A DNA stretch of 64,000 bases from Acidobacteriota bacterium (GTDB lineage Bacteria > Acidobacteriota > Holophagae > Acanthopleuribacterales > Acanthopleuribacteraceae): positions 1-64,000 of the forward strand of contig PDUC01000026.1 in NCBI GenBank assembly GCA_002747255.1. The letters run 5' to 3'. Made by a program: the position numbers and the translations under genes. Positions 15,808 through 24,048 of the stretch are shown piece after piece (positions within the stretch are counted from its first letter, which is position 1; the number at the start of each line of letters is the position of its first letter). A model generated the notes under the pieces. That model did not search any database. It had not been told where the DNA came from and saw only the letters and a program-made list of their open reading frames with translations.

Positions 15808-16626
15808 TTAAAACACATAGTGTTCCAGCGCTTGAGAGAAACCGCTTGCATTGTGCGAAGCCACCGTGTGGAACTGAGTTCGCAGTTCAGCGGGTGCGTT
15901 TTGGACCACGGCGGCATGGGGAGCCCAGTTTAAGAGGTCCAGGTCGTTGTAGTCATTGCCCACAGCCAGCACATTTGCGGGGTTGCAGCCGGCTATTTGA
16001 CAGATTTCCCCGGTTCCCAGGCTCTTGGACACCTCTGGCGGATAAATTTCCACCCAGAGTGATCGATGGTTGAGGGGAGACGTCGTTCGGACGACATTGT
16101 ACTGGTCAAAAGTTTGACGCAATTCTCGGTAGAGCTGCGGGCCTTCGTCCGAAATGATCACAAACTGACTGGCCGCGTGGTATTGGTCAGGAGTCCATGG
16201 GCGTGTGTGTTCCCTGTATAAACGGATGCGATGGGTGAAGTCGGCACCTGGATTGGGGTTTTGATAGTAGGCGAATTGGTGGTTATGGGGTGATGGATCC
16301 TGGATCATGAAATTCAAATCCCGCCGGACGAGTTCTTGCGCTATGAACTTCACGTCGGGAGGCTGCAACTGGAAGGATTTCAATACGGCTTTGGTTGACC
16401 AGTCCATGATGCCGACGCCCGAAGAGAAGACCAGGTAATCGATGGGAAAATGGGTCGGCAAGACGCGCTTCAGGGAAAGGTACGATCTGCCGGTGGCAAT
16501 CACCCGTTGAATGCCGAGCTTTCCCAAGTGCTCCAGAGACTGCCAATCCCTTTGACTGACTTGTTTCTGGTTGTTCAGCAAGGTGCCGTCGAGATCGGTT
16601 ACAACCATTTCAATATCTGCACTCAT
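15808..16626 (-). CDS. Cof-type HAD-IIB phosphatase
   Basis: A 272-aa HAD hydrolase of the IIB/Cof group. Motif I is VVTDLDGTLLNNQKQVS with the DxD nucleophile pair near residues 10-12; motif II is RVIATGRSYLSLK; motif III/IV is the Lys in VSKSLGTGEIC followed by LAVGNDYNDLDLL. A C2B cap lies between motifs II and III. Such enzymes dephosphorylate sugar phosphates or flavin-type metabolites. The frame allows a start three codons earlier (16635); ATG 16626 is three residues closer to the conserved fold, and neither has a clear ribosome binding site. Its neighbours do not suggest a substrate. Confidence 0.82.
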   Translation of the reverse strand: MSADIEMVVTDLDGTLLNNQKQVSQRDWQSLEHLGKLGIQRVIATGRSYLSLKRVLPTHFPIDYLVFSSGVGIMDWSTKAVLKSFQLQPPDVKFIAQELVRRDLNFMIQDPSPHNHQFAYYQNPNPGADFTHRIRLYREHTRPWTPDQYHAASQFVIISDEGPQLYRELRQTFDQYNVVRTTSPLNHRSLWVEIYPPEVSKSLGTGEICQIAGCNPANVLAVGNDYNDLDLLNWAPHAAVVQNAPAELRTQFHTVASHNASGFSQALEHYVF

Positions 16627-16966
16627 AACGAGCATAAGATAACAGAAACCTCTGAAGGGAATCCACCGTTAAAGACAAGCTTTTTAGATGAGTGACCGTG
16701 AGACGGTTAGAAAACACGAGCCTAACCCAAATGATTCCGCCACAGGAGCGTTGAAACACTGTGTAAAATCACAGAAAGATGGAGAAGCCTTTACAACCTT
16801 CAAAAATAGTGTAAAACAAAGCCTGTGTGTAGCTGGGACAAACAAGGCAAAAGCGCTAAACAGCTTAGCTTTCGCTGTTTTACTTTGCTTCCCGATGTTT
16901 TCTTTGAAAAAAATGTGCCAGTTATGTTACATTGAGTTTGTGATCCATTTTTTTTAACGGGTTGTC
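16627..16966. other. Divergent non-coding region
   Basis: No supportable gene; a forward frame at 16688-16957 has no ribosome binding site and atypical composition. A weak hairpin, AAACAGC (16858-16864) with GCTGTTT (16874-16880), is present. Promoters for the two divergent neighbours are expected here but are not clear. Confidence 0.4.
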
Positions 16967-17728
16967 ATGGAAATAAGAGTCTTAGGATCCTATGGAGGAA
17001 GTACACTAACCACTCGGTTAACCAGTTTCCTCATCAACAGTTCGGTTGCCGTGGATGCCGGTTGTTTAACCCAGACCCTCGAGCTCGAGGAACAGAGCCG
17101 CATAACAGATGTCCTCATTAGTCATTCACACATGGATCATATTTGCTCTCTGCCTTTTTTAATGGATAACATCTTCGGACAGTCGGAGCAGCCATTAAGA
17201 GTATGGGGTAGCCATCACGTGGTGACGTGTTTAAAAAAACACGTTTTTAACAATGTCATCTGGCCTGACTTTTCAAAAATCTACTATCAAGGTTGGCCAT
17301 CCATTGAGTTTTGCACCATCGAGCCCGGGAAATCTTTTTCTATCAATGATCTCGAGGTCACTGCCATACCCGTCAATCACATTGTCCCGACCCATGCTTT
17401 CTACATTGAAGACAGTCAAGGTGGTTTTCTGTTTTCCAGTGATACGTGTAATACCGATGAAGTATGGGAATTTGCCAATTTGCAGGACAATCTGAAAGCC
17501 ATTATCGTAGACTGTTCTTTTCCCAATGCAATGAAACAGCTGGCAGTTGACAGCGGTCACATGACCCCGGAGCTGCTTAGTCTGGACTTAAAGAAGCTGA
17601 AAAGAGCTTGTGATATTTACATCTACCACGCCAAGTCATCCTATGAAGAACAATTGCACCGCGAGCTGGATGCACTTGGCCTGCAGCACCTTCATCGGTA
17701 TATTCAGGGTCAGGTTATCAGGATTTAA
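16967..17728 (+). CDS. Class II cyclic-nucleotide phosphodiesterase (metallo-beta-lactamase fold)
   Basis: A 253-aa MBL-fold protein. The HSHMDHICSLPFL segment (H53, H55, D57, H58) fits the class II cAMP phosphodiesterase signature H-x-H-L-D-H-x-x-[GS] better than that of lactamases or RNase Z. Further ligands are probably the His in VNHIVPTH and the Asp in FSSDTC. Expected role: hydrolysis of 3',5'-cAMP or a related cyclic nucleotide in the cytoplasm; there is no signal peptide. It is transcribed alone, with a non-coding region before it and a convergent gene after it. The ATG has a poor ribosome binding site, but the protein starts at the first beta strand (MEIRVLGSYGG), so the start is likely right. 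Confidence 0.78.
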   Translation: MEIRVLGSYGGSTLTTRLTSFLINSSVAVDAGCLTQTLELEEQSRITDVLISHSHMDHICSLPFLMDNIFGQSEQPLRVWGSHHVVTCLKKHVFNNVIWPDFSKIYYQGWPSIEFCTIEPGKSFSINDLEVTAIPVNHIVPTHAFYIEDSQGGFLFSSDTCNTDEVWEFANLQDNLKAIIVDCSFPNAMKQLAVDSGHMTPELLSLDLKKLKRACDIYIYHAKSSYEEQLHRELDALGLQHLHRYIQGQVIRI

Positions 17729-17825
17729 GCTCCACGTGTGCTGGTTTCAAATAACAACATTTCCCTGTGCCAGGCAAAAAATATTAACACAGACAGTTGA
17801 AATGGCATGATGATATCCACCTCGC

Positions 17826-19193
17826 TCAACGTTTGAGCTCGCTATCATACAGGTTGTATTTTTTGAGTTTGCTGCGCAATGTCGAGCGAGGCAGGTCAAG
17901 CGTTTTGGCTGCGAGACTGGTGTTGCCGTTGGCCTTTTTCATGGCCCAGGTGATGATCTCAAGATCCTTATGTTCCATGAACTGCTTATAGGATGGGTAG
18001 GATTCCTCGACGGCTTTTAATGGATTTGGAGTGGGCTCGTTTAGAGCGTTCCGCTCTCCCGGAAGCTGCTCGTCAAGGGGCAGTTCCGGTAGTGCGATAA
18101 TGCGCTGCATGAGGTTTTCGAGTTGACGGATATTGCCAGGCCAATGATACTTTGTCAGCCTTGGCAATAACGCCACCGACTTTTGTCGAGCGATTTCGTT
18201 CCCGCCGTGTTTTTCCAGGAAATGGTCAACCAGCAGCGGAATATCGGAAATGCGTTCTCGCAAGGGTGTTACATGAATGGGAACGATATTGAGCCGATAG
18301 AATAAATCCTCGCGGAATGTTTTCTTCTGCACCATTTCCCAAAGTGAAATTTTTGATGCCGCGATTAACCGAATATGAATGGGTACGGGTTTTTTCCCGC
18401 CAATTCGCTGCACCTGTCGTTCCTGCAGGACTCGCAGCAGTTTGACCTGCAGAGCCAGAGGAAAATCATCGATGTCATCGATGAACAACGAGCCGCCGTC
18501 AGCCCGTTCAAAATAGCCGATGTGTTGACGATGGGCACCTGAGAAGGAGCCTTTTTCGTGGCCAAACAGTTCACTTTCAAAAAGGCTTTCCGGAATGGCG
18601 GCACAGTTGACGGCGATAAACGGTTGTTTGCGCCGGCTGGACTGGTTGTGTAGAGCGCGGGCAACGAGTTCCTTGCCCGTGCCGCTTTCACCCTCAATCA
18701 GGATACTGGTATCTCTATCTGCCACCAGGTCAATTAGTTCGAGCAGCTTTCGGGTTTGTACGGACTCCCCTATGATGAGCCTCTTTTCAAAACTCATGAT
18801 ACGAGCCCTTAGGGTCTGGTTCTCGTTTTCAAATTTGTGGATCTTTTCCAGGTTGCCGAGGCGTACCAGTAAGGATTCAGGTGAAAAGGGCTTCGTCATA
18901 TAATCATAGGCGCCATTCTTCAGGGCTTCAACTGCCGTATCGACTGTGGCATAGGCTGTCATGAGAATGACCTCCGTTTTGGGGTGATGTTCCTTGGCTG
19001 TCTTTAAAATGCTCAACCCCGATGCTCCTGGCAGGCGCAAATCAGTGAGAATGACATCGAAAGAGGCTCCTTGAACGAGTTTCAACGCCTCTGTCCCATC
19101 GCCGCAGGGCGTGACTTCATAGCCTTCCTTTCTAAGTGTGTTGCTAAGGGTGATTCGGGTAATTTTCTCATCTTCGATAAGCAGAATTTTCAT
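17826..19193 (-). CDS. NtrC-family sigma-54-dependent response regulator
   Basis: A 455-aa activator with three domains: receiver at 1-115 (phospho-acceptor D51, DVILTDLRLPG; K101), AAA+ sigma-54 activator at about 140-370 (Walker A GESGTGKE at 168-175), and a Fis-type helix-turn-helix at about 415-448 (NGNTSLAAKTLDLPRSTLRS). The sigma-54-contacting loop is GSFSGA (215-220) in place of GAFTGA, and Walker B reads FIDDID rather than FLDEIG, an Asp for the usual Glu. The longer frame begins at 19244, but ATG 19193 follows GAGAGGAG and starts at MKILLIEDE. It begins four bases after the kinase stop, so kinase and regulator are coupled. Likely targets are the divergent sigma-54-type promoters at 21665-21880. 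Confidence 0.92.
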   Translation of the reverse strand: MKILLIEDEKITRITLSNTLRKEGYEVTPCGDGTEALKLVQGASFDVILTDLRLPGASGLSILKTAKEHHPKTEVILMTAYATVDTAVEALKNGAYDYMTKPFSPESLLVRLGNLEKIHKFENENQTLRARIMSFEKRLIIGESVQTRKLLELIDLVADRDTSILIEGESGTGKELVARALHNQSSRRKQPFIAVNCAAIPESLFESELFGHEKGSFSGAHRQHIGYFERADGGSLFIDDIDDFPLALQVKLLRVLQERQVQRIGGKKPVPIHIRLIAASKISLWEMVQKKTFREDLFYRLNIVPIHVTPLRERISDIPLLVDHFLEKHGGNEIARQKSVALLPRLTKYHWPGNIRQLENLMQRIIALPELPLDEQLPGERNALNEPTPNPLKAVEESYPSYKQFMEHKDLEIITWAMKKANGNTSLAAKTLDLPRSTLRSKLKKYNLYDSELKR

Positions 19194-19197
19194 TGCG

Positions 19198-20688
19198 CTA
19201 CTCCTCTCCCAGAAAAACGTGAAAAATGGCTCCGCCCGGAGCATTTCTCTCTATTTCAATGCTGCCGTTATGCGACTGTGCAATCCCAATGGCAACTGAA
19301 AGGCCAAGCCCTGTTCCCTTGCCCTGCTCCTTGGTGCTGAAGAAGGGATCAAAAATTTTTTCTATTTGATCCGCAGGAACACCCGGGCCATTGTCCTTGA
19401 ATGTGACCACCAGGTGGGGTGCTTTTCGCGTTATGAAGACTTCCAGCTTGCCGGCATATTCCGAACCAGGCGCGGCAGCCTGTTCGGTGATGGCGTCAAA
19501 ACTGTTGAGGGCGAGATTCATGAACAGTTCCTGAATCAATTGGGCGTCGCCCTTAATTCTCGGTTGATCAATATCCGAGATGATTTCATATTCGATGTGT
19601 TCTTTTTCGAGCTTGTATTCCAGCAGACTGAAAACCGTTTCCAGTTCCTTCTTGAGATCGACGGGACCTTTCATTGGAGCCTGTTTCCTTGCAAAACCCA
19701 GCAGTTTGCGCACGATCGTTTCAATCTGCTTCAATCCTTCGGCCGCAAAACCAAGGTACTCAATGGTTTGATGATGGTCTTCGGGATCTTTTTTAATGGC
19801 GTAAAGGCAGCTTTGAATGCCGTTCAACGGGTTGTTGATTTCATGAGCCATGCCCGACGCAAAACGCCCGATGGATGCCAGTTTCTCCGCGTGGAAAAGC
19901 TGCCTTTGTGCTTTCTCGTAATCCATACGTGATTGAGCCAGACGCGTTTTCAGGTTGTTGAAGCCGTGGAAGAGAATCCCAATTTCATCGTCCGAATCAA
20001 TGGGCGATAACAGGATGTTGTTTTCGGGATCAAAAGCCTCCATCTCGTTTTTCAAAACATTCAGAGAGCGCATGATGCGGCCTATAAACCAGGCCAGGAT
20101 CGCCAGCACGAGTACGGTGACAATGGCAGTGAGTCCAATTAAAAACCAAAACAGACGTTCAAGTTCAGCCTGTTCCTGATCCACTCGAATGCTGGTGGCT
20201 ACCTGGCCCCAGTACTTCTGACCTGTTTGAATTGGCAGCAGCGTTGTTGCAATGTAACTTCCATCAGCGGTCTTACGGATAAAGCTTGTAATGTCTTTGA
20301 CCTGTTCGGGAATTGTTTTCTTGTGTTCTGGGTTGCTGCCGAATCCCAGCCCCCTGCCTGCGATCACCTGACCGTATGCATCTGAAATGGAAATGGACAC
20401 GACTTGAGGGTTGGTTTCCATGAACTCCAGGGTGTAGTGGCCCAGGACATCTTCCACCTGTTCAAAATCATTGGCATCTTTAATCATGGCATTCAGGACG
20501 CTGACCGAAAAGGCCCGTGTAACCAGTCTGCTTGACCGTTTCAGCTGGGTGCTCACAATGCGTTTGGACTGAAATGAAAAGAAGAGAGCCGAAGAGAGTA
20601 GAATCCAGGTCGTTGTCAGGCCGACTAAAATAAGTATCTTGGCTTGAAGCCCTGTTTTAGGGCGGGGTTTCGCGTTGCTGTGATTCAT
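19198..20688 (-). CDS. Membrane sensor histidine kinase, cognate of the sigma-54 regulator
   Basis: A 496-aa kinase: TM1 at about 17-40, a periplasmic sensor region at 41-178, TM2 at about 179-203, HAMP to about 255, HisKA with H282 (ASGMAHEINNPLNG), and an HATPase domain ending at the C-terminus (N box ELFMNLALNSFDA, G1 KDNGPGV, G2 GKGTGLGLSVA). The AHEINNPL form is typical of NtrB-like kinases that partner NtrC-type regulators. Its start overlaps the stop of the PhnD-like gene (ATGA, 20685-20688) and it ends four bases before the regulator, so the three genes form one transcript. The upstream binding protein probably presents ligand to the periplasmic domain. Confidence 0.93.
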   Translation of the reverse strand: MNHSNAKPRPKTGLQAKILILVGLTTTWILLSSALFFSFQSKRIVSTQLKRSSRLVTRAFSVSVLNAMIKDANDFEQVEDVLGHYTLEFMETNPQVVSISISDAYGQVIAGRGLGFGSNPEHKKTIPEQVKDITSFIRKTADGSYIATTLLPIQTGQKYWGQVATSIRVDQEQAELERLFWFLIGLTAIVTVLVLAILAWFIGRIMRSLNVLKNEMEAFDPENNILLSPIDSDDEIGILFHGFNNLKTRLAQSRMDYEKAQRQLFHAEKLASIGRFASGMAHEINNPLNGIQSCLYAIKKDPEDHHQTIEYLGFAAEGLKQIETIVRKLLGFARKQAPMKGPVDLKKELETVFSLLEYKLEKEHIEYEIISDIDQPRIKGDAQLIQELFMNLALNSFDAITEQAAAPGSEYAGKLEVFITRKAPHLVVTFKDNGPGVPADQIEKIFDPFFSTKEQGKGTGLGLSVAIGIAQSHNGSIEIERNAPGGAIFHVFLGEE

Positions 20689-21578
20689 TGACTGAGCTCC
20701 GGATTAAATTGTCTGTCAAGATCATCGTATAAACGCTCGTCAACTTCCTGAAACCCCAGCAGGGGGTTGTCGGGTGGTGGTTCCCATTGTACAAGGGCTC
20801 TTTTCAGCTTCAGGATGAATGGCGTTTCATTTTCTTTCATATACACCAGAGGTGCGCTGGGGAAGGGATCGGAGTAGGACAGGACCTTTAATCCGTGGTC
20901 TAAAAACTGGCGTGCCACCGACTCGCGTACAACCCCTCCATCGTACTGTCCCCACAGGACCTGGAAAACAACGGTGTGGTGAAAGTCAAAGTGTTCAATG
21001 CGGTCAAGATCATTTTGGCTCAGCCCGTGAGCAGTTAGTTCGATTTCCTCGATCCAGTGTGCTGAAAAGGAGTCTCGGGAAGGAAGCGCGAGCTTTTGAC
21101 CCCGAAGTTCAGACAGGGTTTGAACAGAGCTGTTCTGAGGCAAAACAAGAGCGACACGCGAGTAGGGCTCACCCTCATCGTTGACCGGAGCCACAAGCGG
21201 AATACAGTTAACCTCGCTGCGTATTTGATGGAAGAGATAACTTCCCAAAAAGGCGGCATCGACTTCGCCGCTCAAGAGCTGATCAACTGTTTCACCGTAA
21301 TTTCGGCTGAGTTTCAAAACCACTCTGCATTCCAGCTTTTGTGACAACTCATCCATTAAAGGTTGATATATTCGATAAATCCGGCTTGGTGCGTATCTTG
21401 AGATAATGCCGATAAATAATGCGTTTTGATTCTGCTGGTCCTCAGAGATGTATTTGGGTGCTTCTCGTGTTTCAGCAGTGGTAATTGGCTCGTTGAGATT
21501 GGGAACAACGAGAAATGAAATCCAGATTGTCACTATACTGAAAATGGAAAAGAATAATACAACTGCTCGATAGATCAC
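20685..21578 (-). CDS. PhnD-like periplasmic binding protein, sensor component
   Basis: A 297-aa protein of the phosphate/phosphite/phosphonate-binding family (PF12974 type). The N-terminal hydrophobic stretch (residues 3-25, YRAVVLFFSIFSIVTIWIS) is an uncleaved anchor or signal peptide. The core reads IGIISRYAPSRIYRIYQPLM, then VDAAFLGSYLF, then LRGQKLALPSRDSFSAHW, family-typical strand and loop motifs. The frame extends to 21701, but the sigma-54-like promoter at 21665-21679 lies inside that extension, and GTG 21578 has AGGAAGG five bases upstream, so I place the start there. There is no ABC permease or ATPase nearby; instead it overlaps a histidine kinase by four bases. I infer a ligand-presenting sensor subunit rather than a transporter component. 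Confidence 0.82.
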   Translation of the reverse strand: MIYRAVVLFFSIFSIVTIWISFLVVPNLNEPITTAETREAPKYISEDQQNQNALFIGIISRYAPSRIYRIYQPLMDELSQKLECRVVLKLSRNYGETVDQLLSGEVDAAFLGSYLFHQIRSEVNCIPLVAPVNDEGEPYSRVALVLPQNSSVQTLSELRGQKLALPSRDSFSAHWIEEIELTAHGLSQNDLDRIEHFDFHHTVVFQVLWGQYDGGVVRESVARQFLDHGLKVLSYSDPFPSAPLVYMKENETPFILKLKRALVQWEPPPDNPLLGFQEVDERLYDDLDRQFNPELSQ

Positions 21579-21664
21579 CGTCACCTTCCTTGAACACGTT
21601 CTGGCAATTTCTGTTCCTGGACTTTTTACAGCCGTTTTTAACGCATGATCTGTTTCAAGTTCGC

Positions 21665-21679
21665 GCAAACACGGTGCCA
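21665..21679 (-). promoter_or_regulatory. Sigma-54 (-24/-12) promoter of the sensor-kinase-regulator operon
   Basis: On the minus strand the sequence reads TGGCACCGTGTTTGC, a full match to TGGCAC-N5-TTGC with GG and GC twelve bases apart. The transcription start would fall near 21653, giving a leader of about 75 bases to the GTG at 21578. This means the operon encoding the sigma-54 activator is itself sigma-54 dependent. Confidence 0.75.
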
Positions 21680-21746
21680 GATCCCAGCTGAACCTCGTCA
21701 TTATACCCTGTCATCACCGATATGGCGAGTTTTCGCCGCATGAAGC

Positions 21747-21780
21747 GGTGAAATTCCGCCGGAACAGGCGAAATTTCACC
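21747..21780. promoter_or_regulatory. 34-bp dyad between divergent sigma-54 promoters, probable activator site
   Basis: GGTGAAATT (21747-21755) and CGCC (21757-21760) are mirrored by GGCG (21767-21770) and AATTTCACC (21772-21780), so 13 of 14 arm positions pair around a 6-base centre. It lies about 70-85 bp from one promoter and about 90-105 bp from the other, a normal distance for an NtrC-type enhancer. Five T residues follow on the plus strand, so it could instead act as a terminator hairpin, but no plus-strand gene reads into it. Confidence 0.65.
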
Positions 21781-21865
21781 TTTTTGGTTGCTGGTTTTTG
21801 CCCTTGAAGCGATCATAGTTTGCATTTATCTTTTGTTTGTTGTGTTTAGAGGGCTTTCAGTAAGC

Positions 21866-21880
21866 TGGCATTATCCTTGC
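21866..21880 (+). promoter_or_regulatory. Sigma-54 (-24/-12) promoter of the porin and phosphate-uptake genes
   Basis: TGGCATTATCCTTGC has GG (21867-21868) and GC (21879-21880) twelve bases apart and keeps TGGCA and TTGC of the consensus. Transcription would start near 21892, about 50 bases before the porin ATG. Confidence 0.72.
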
Positions 21881-21941
21881 CTAAAGCGATGCAGCTGCTT
21901 TGGTGGCTCTTATTTACAATTCAGATTAGTTGGAGGAAATG

Positions 21942-23135
21942 ATGAAATGGACACGTGTTTTACTGGCTGGACTTTTTTTGTGCGGTCTTTGTTATTCAGG
22001 CGAAGCTGAAGAGTTAGCCGTTCATCACGACAAGAGTTATCTCATTTTCAAGTCAGGTAACGGACAGTACAAATACTGGCTTGACGGTCGTATTATGCTG
22101 GACTACGGGACCATGGACAGCGACAACGATTTCGCCAGTGGATGGGAAACAAGAAGAGCGCGATTTGCCATTAAAACCATTATTCGCGGCGATTGGGCCA
22201 GTGAATTTGATTTCGATCTGGCCGACAATGAAGTAGAAATAAAAGATTTCTGGATGGCCTACATTGGTTTCAACAACACCATTATCAAGCTCGGTAACCA
22301 CAAAGTGCCCGGAAGCATGGAAGACTTGACCACATCCAGATGGACGACTTTTATGGAAAGAGGCTTACCAAACGAGTTCACTATTGGACGGCGAATTGGT
22401 CTCAGTTACAACAAATGGGGTGAGCATTATTCGGCTATGGGCGGCTTTTATGGTCAGGAACCCGGAACCGGAGAAGAAGAAGAGGAAGATGAAGAAGGCG
22501 GCTATGCTCTGCGAGCGGCTTTTGCTCCTGTTCGAACCGCTGATACCGTTTTGCACTTTGGATTCTCCCACACCAATTTTTCACCTGATGCCGGCGACAA
22601 CAACAAACTGCGTTTACGCACGCGTCCTGAACTGCACCTGACAGAGAAACCGCTCAATACGGGTAAACTCAAGCACGTGGAGGATTACACCTACACCGGT
22701 CTGGAATTGGCATATCAAAAGGGACGTTTCTCGGCACAGGCTGAATACCTGGAAGCTAAATTAAATCGATCGAAAGGTGAAGATGCCAGTTACAGCGGCT
22801 ACTATGCTTACGTAAGCTGGTTCGCGTTTGGCGCACAGCGGACTTACAACATGGATTCCGGAGAGTTTGGAGCCATTCGTCCTCAAGGGAAAAAAGGTGC
22901 ACTGGAATTCGCGTTTCGTGTCAGTAACATCGACTTGAACGATTTTGACGCAGAAGTAGAAGGCGGTTCCGCGGATAACATCACTTTCGGTGTCAACTGG
23001 TATGCCAATGACAATGTCAAGATTGTATTGAACTACATTCAATCTGATCTGGATGAGTATGCCGATGGCGATGGCGATTTTCTGGGAGGCGACAAGCTCG
23101 ACATCCTGGCACTTCGTTTCCAGTATCTGTTCTAG
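21942..23135 (+). CDS. OprO/OprP-type outer-membrane porin
   Basis: A 397-aa protein with a signal peptide (MKWTRVLLAGLFLCGLCYSGEA, residues 1-22) and a beta-barrel ending in the C-terminal aromatic signature (LALRFQYLF). The family match to phosphate/pyrophosphate-selective porins rests on the N-terminal GRIMLDYGTMDSDN strand, the RRARFAIKTIIRGDWASEFDFDLAD segment and the IKLGNHKVPGSMEDLTTS loop, which parallel OprO/OprP. An unusual run of acidic residues (GEEEEEDEEGG, about 170-180) sits in an external loop, surprising for an anion-selective pore; the arginine ladder of OprP cannot be confirmed by eye. GGAGGA precedes the tandem ATGs at 21939 and 21942; spacing favours the second. It follows a sigma-54-type promoter and heads the phosphate-uptake gene set. 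Confidence 0.82.
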   Translation: MKWTRVLLAGLFLCGLCYSGEAEELAVHHDKSYLIFKSGNGQYKYWLDGRIMLDYGTMDSDNDFASGWETRRARFAIKTIIRGDWASEFDFDLADNEVEIKDFWMAYIGFNNTIIKLGNHKVPGSMEDLTTSRWTTFMERGLPNEFTIGRRIGLSYNKWGEHYSAMGGFYGQEPGTGEEEEEDEEGGYALRAAFAPVRTADTVLHFGFSHTNFSPDAGDNNKLRLRTRPELHLTEKPLNTGKLKHVEDYTYTGLELAYQKGRFSAQAEYLEAKLNRSKGEDASYSGYYAYVSWFAFGAQRTYNMDSGEFGAIRPQGKKGALEFAFRVSNIDLNDFDAEVEGGSADNITFGVNWYANDNVKIVLNYIQSDLDEYADGDGDFLGGDKLDILALRFQYLF

Positions 23136-23315
23136 CCTTTCAACAGAGACCCGAACCTTTTGGAGCCTGTTAAAAGGATGGATATCCCGTTTCTGTACGA
23201 AGCGGGAAAGCGTTTAGCTTGAACTGATCCAAGGTCAAAACACACATACAACCTGTAAACTCAATAGCTGTTGCGTTACATTTAAAGCGTGTCAAGGCAG
23301 TTATTACGGAGCCAA

Positions 23316-23400
23316 ATGGAAGCCGGGCAGGACAGAGCCCGCTTCCATTGGTCGGACTGCGTCCCCAACCAGACCATTTGTTTGGTTGTATGGTCGCGCA
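23316..23400 (+). promoter_or_regulatory. Structured leader with three potential stems
   Basis: Stem 1: ATGGAAGCCGGGC (23316-23328) pairs with GCCCGCTTCCAT (23337-23348), 12 bp with one bulged C. Stem 2: GGAC pairs with GTCC around TGC (about 23354-23364). Stem 3: GACCAT and ATGGTC (about 23373-23396). All lie between the porin gene and the 202-aa gene, ending about 25 bases before the ATG. It could be a 5'-UTR regulator, an attenuation site, or a processed intercistronic element. It matches no riboswitch class I recognise. Confidence 0.45.
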
Positions 23401-23424
23401 TGATACAAAAAAGGAAATAAGGAA

Positions 23425-24033
23425 ATGAGTAAAAAAAAGCCGCGATTCGAATTCAGAACATTTGCACGGGAACTGGGGTTCATTGAGCGCCGCATGAGGG
23501 AGCTGTCCCCTGTTGAACGCATTCGTGAGAGTTCTGAAATCTATATCATGTCTGCGGTGAACAATAAAAACAACGCCAAAATTCGCAATGATAAAATGGA
23601 CATTAAAGTCTTTGTGACGGAAAAGGACGGCCTGGAACAGTGGAACCCCAGGATGAAAGGTACTTTCCCCATGTCAGCGGAACAAATTCAAAGTGAGGTT
23701 TTCCCCGCTTTTGGAGTCAAGGCGCCTGCCTTTAAGAGAGATGCCTACACGTTGGATCAATTCCTGAAACAGATTATTCATCCTCATAAGGATCTGTTGC
23801 CCGTATTCGTTCAAAAGCGCCGCTTTGCTTTTACCATCAACGACTGCATTGCGGAAGTGGGGGATGTCTATATCAACGGAGCGAAAATCCGAACAGCCAA
23901 TCTGGAATCGGTTGACACCAAGGCGATTTTGGAAGGGATGAAAATGGTCGGTTTAGAGTCCTATAAAAATATCAATTACCTGATGGCTATCAAGAAAGTA
24001 ACAGGTCTGGAACAGGGCGTTATCCCTTATTGA
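23425..24033 (+). CDS. Conserved protein of unknown function next to a CYTH phosphatase
   Basis: A 202-aa soluble protein with no signal peptide or membrane segment. I do not recognise a named family. The middle reads as alternating strands rich in paired charges (NAKIRNDKMDIKVFVTEKDG, EQWNPRMKG, FVQKRRFAFTINDCIAEVGD, VYINGAKIRTANLESVD), which resembles the outward-in charged barrel of triphosphate-tunnel (CYTH-type) enzymes, though the ExExK signature is absent. AAGGAAATAAGGAA precedes the ATG, and the stop is 15 bp before the CYTH gene, so the two are cotranscribed. Its place in a phosphate-uptake gene set suggests a role with polyphosphate, triphosphate or a nucleotide signal. The structural idea is an inference from pattern only. 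Confidence 0.6.
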   Translation: MSKKKPRFEFRTFARELGFIERRMRELSPVERIRESSEIYIMSAVNNKNNAKIRNDKMDIKVFVTEKDGLEQWNPRMKGTFPMSAEQIQSEVFPAFGVKAPAFKRDAYTLDQFLKQIIHPHKDLLPVFVQKRRFAFTINDCIAEVGDVYINGAKIRTANLESVDTKAILEGMKMVGLESYKNINYLMAIKKVTGLEQGVIPY

Positions 24034-24048
24034 GAAGTGAGGAGAACC

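Noticed and set aside
16688-16957. 89-codon frame upstream of the phosphodiesterase
   Set aside because: No ribosome binding site and no recognisable fold.
21747-21785. Dyad plus T-run as an intrinsic terminator
   Set aside because: No plus-strand gene reads into it and its position between two sigma-54 promoters fits an enhancer better; kept only as an alternative.
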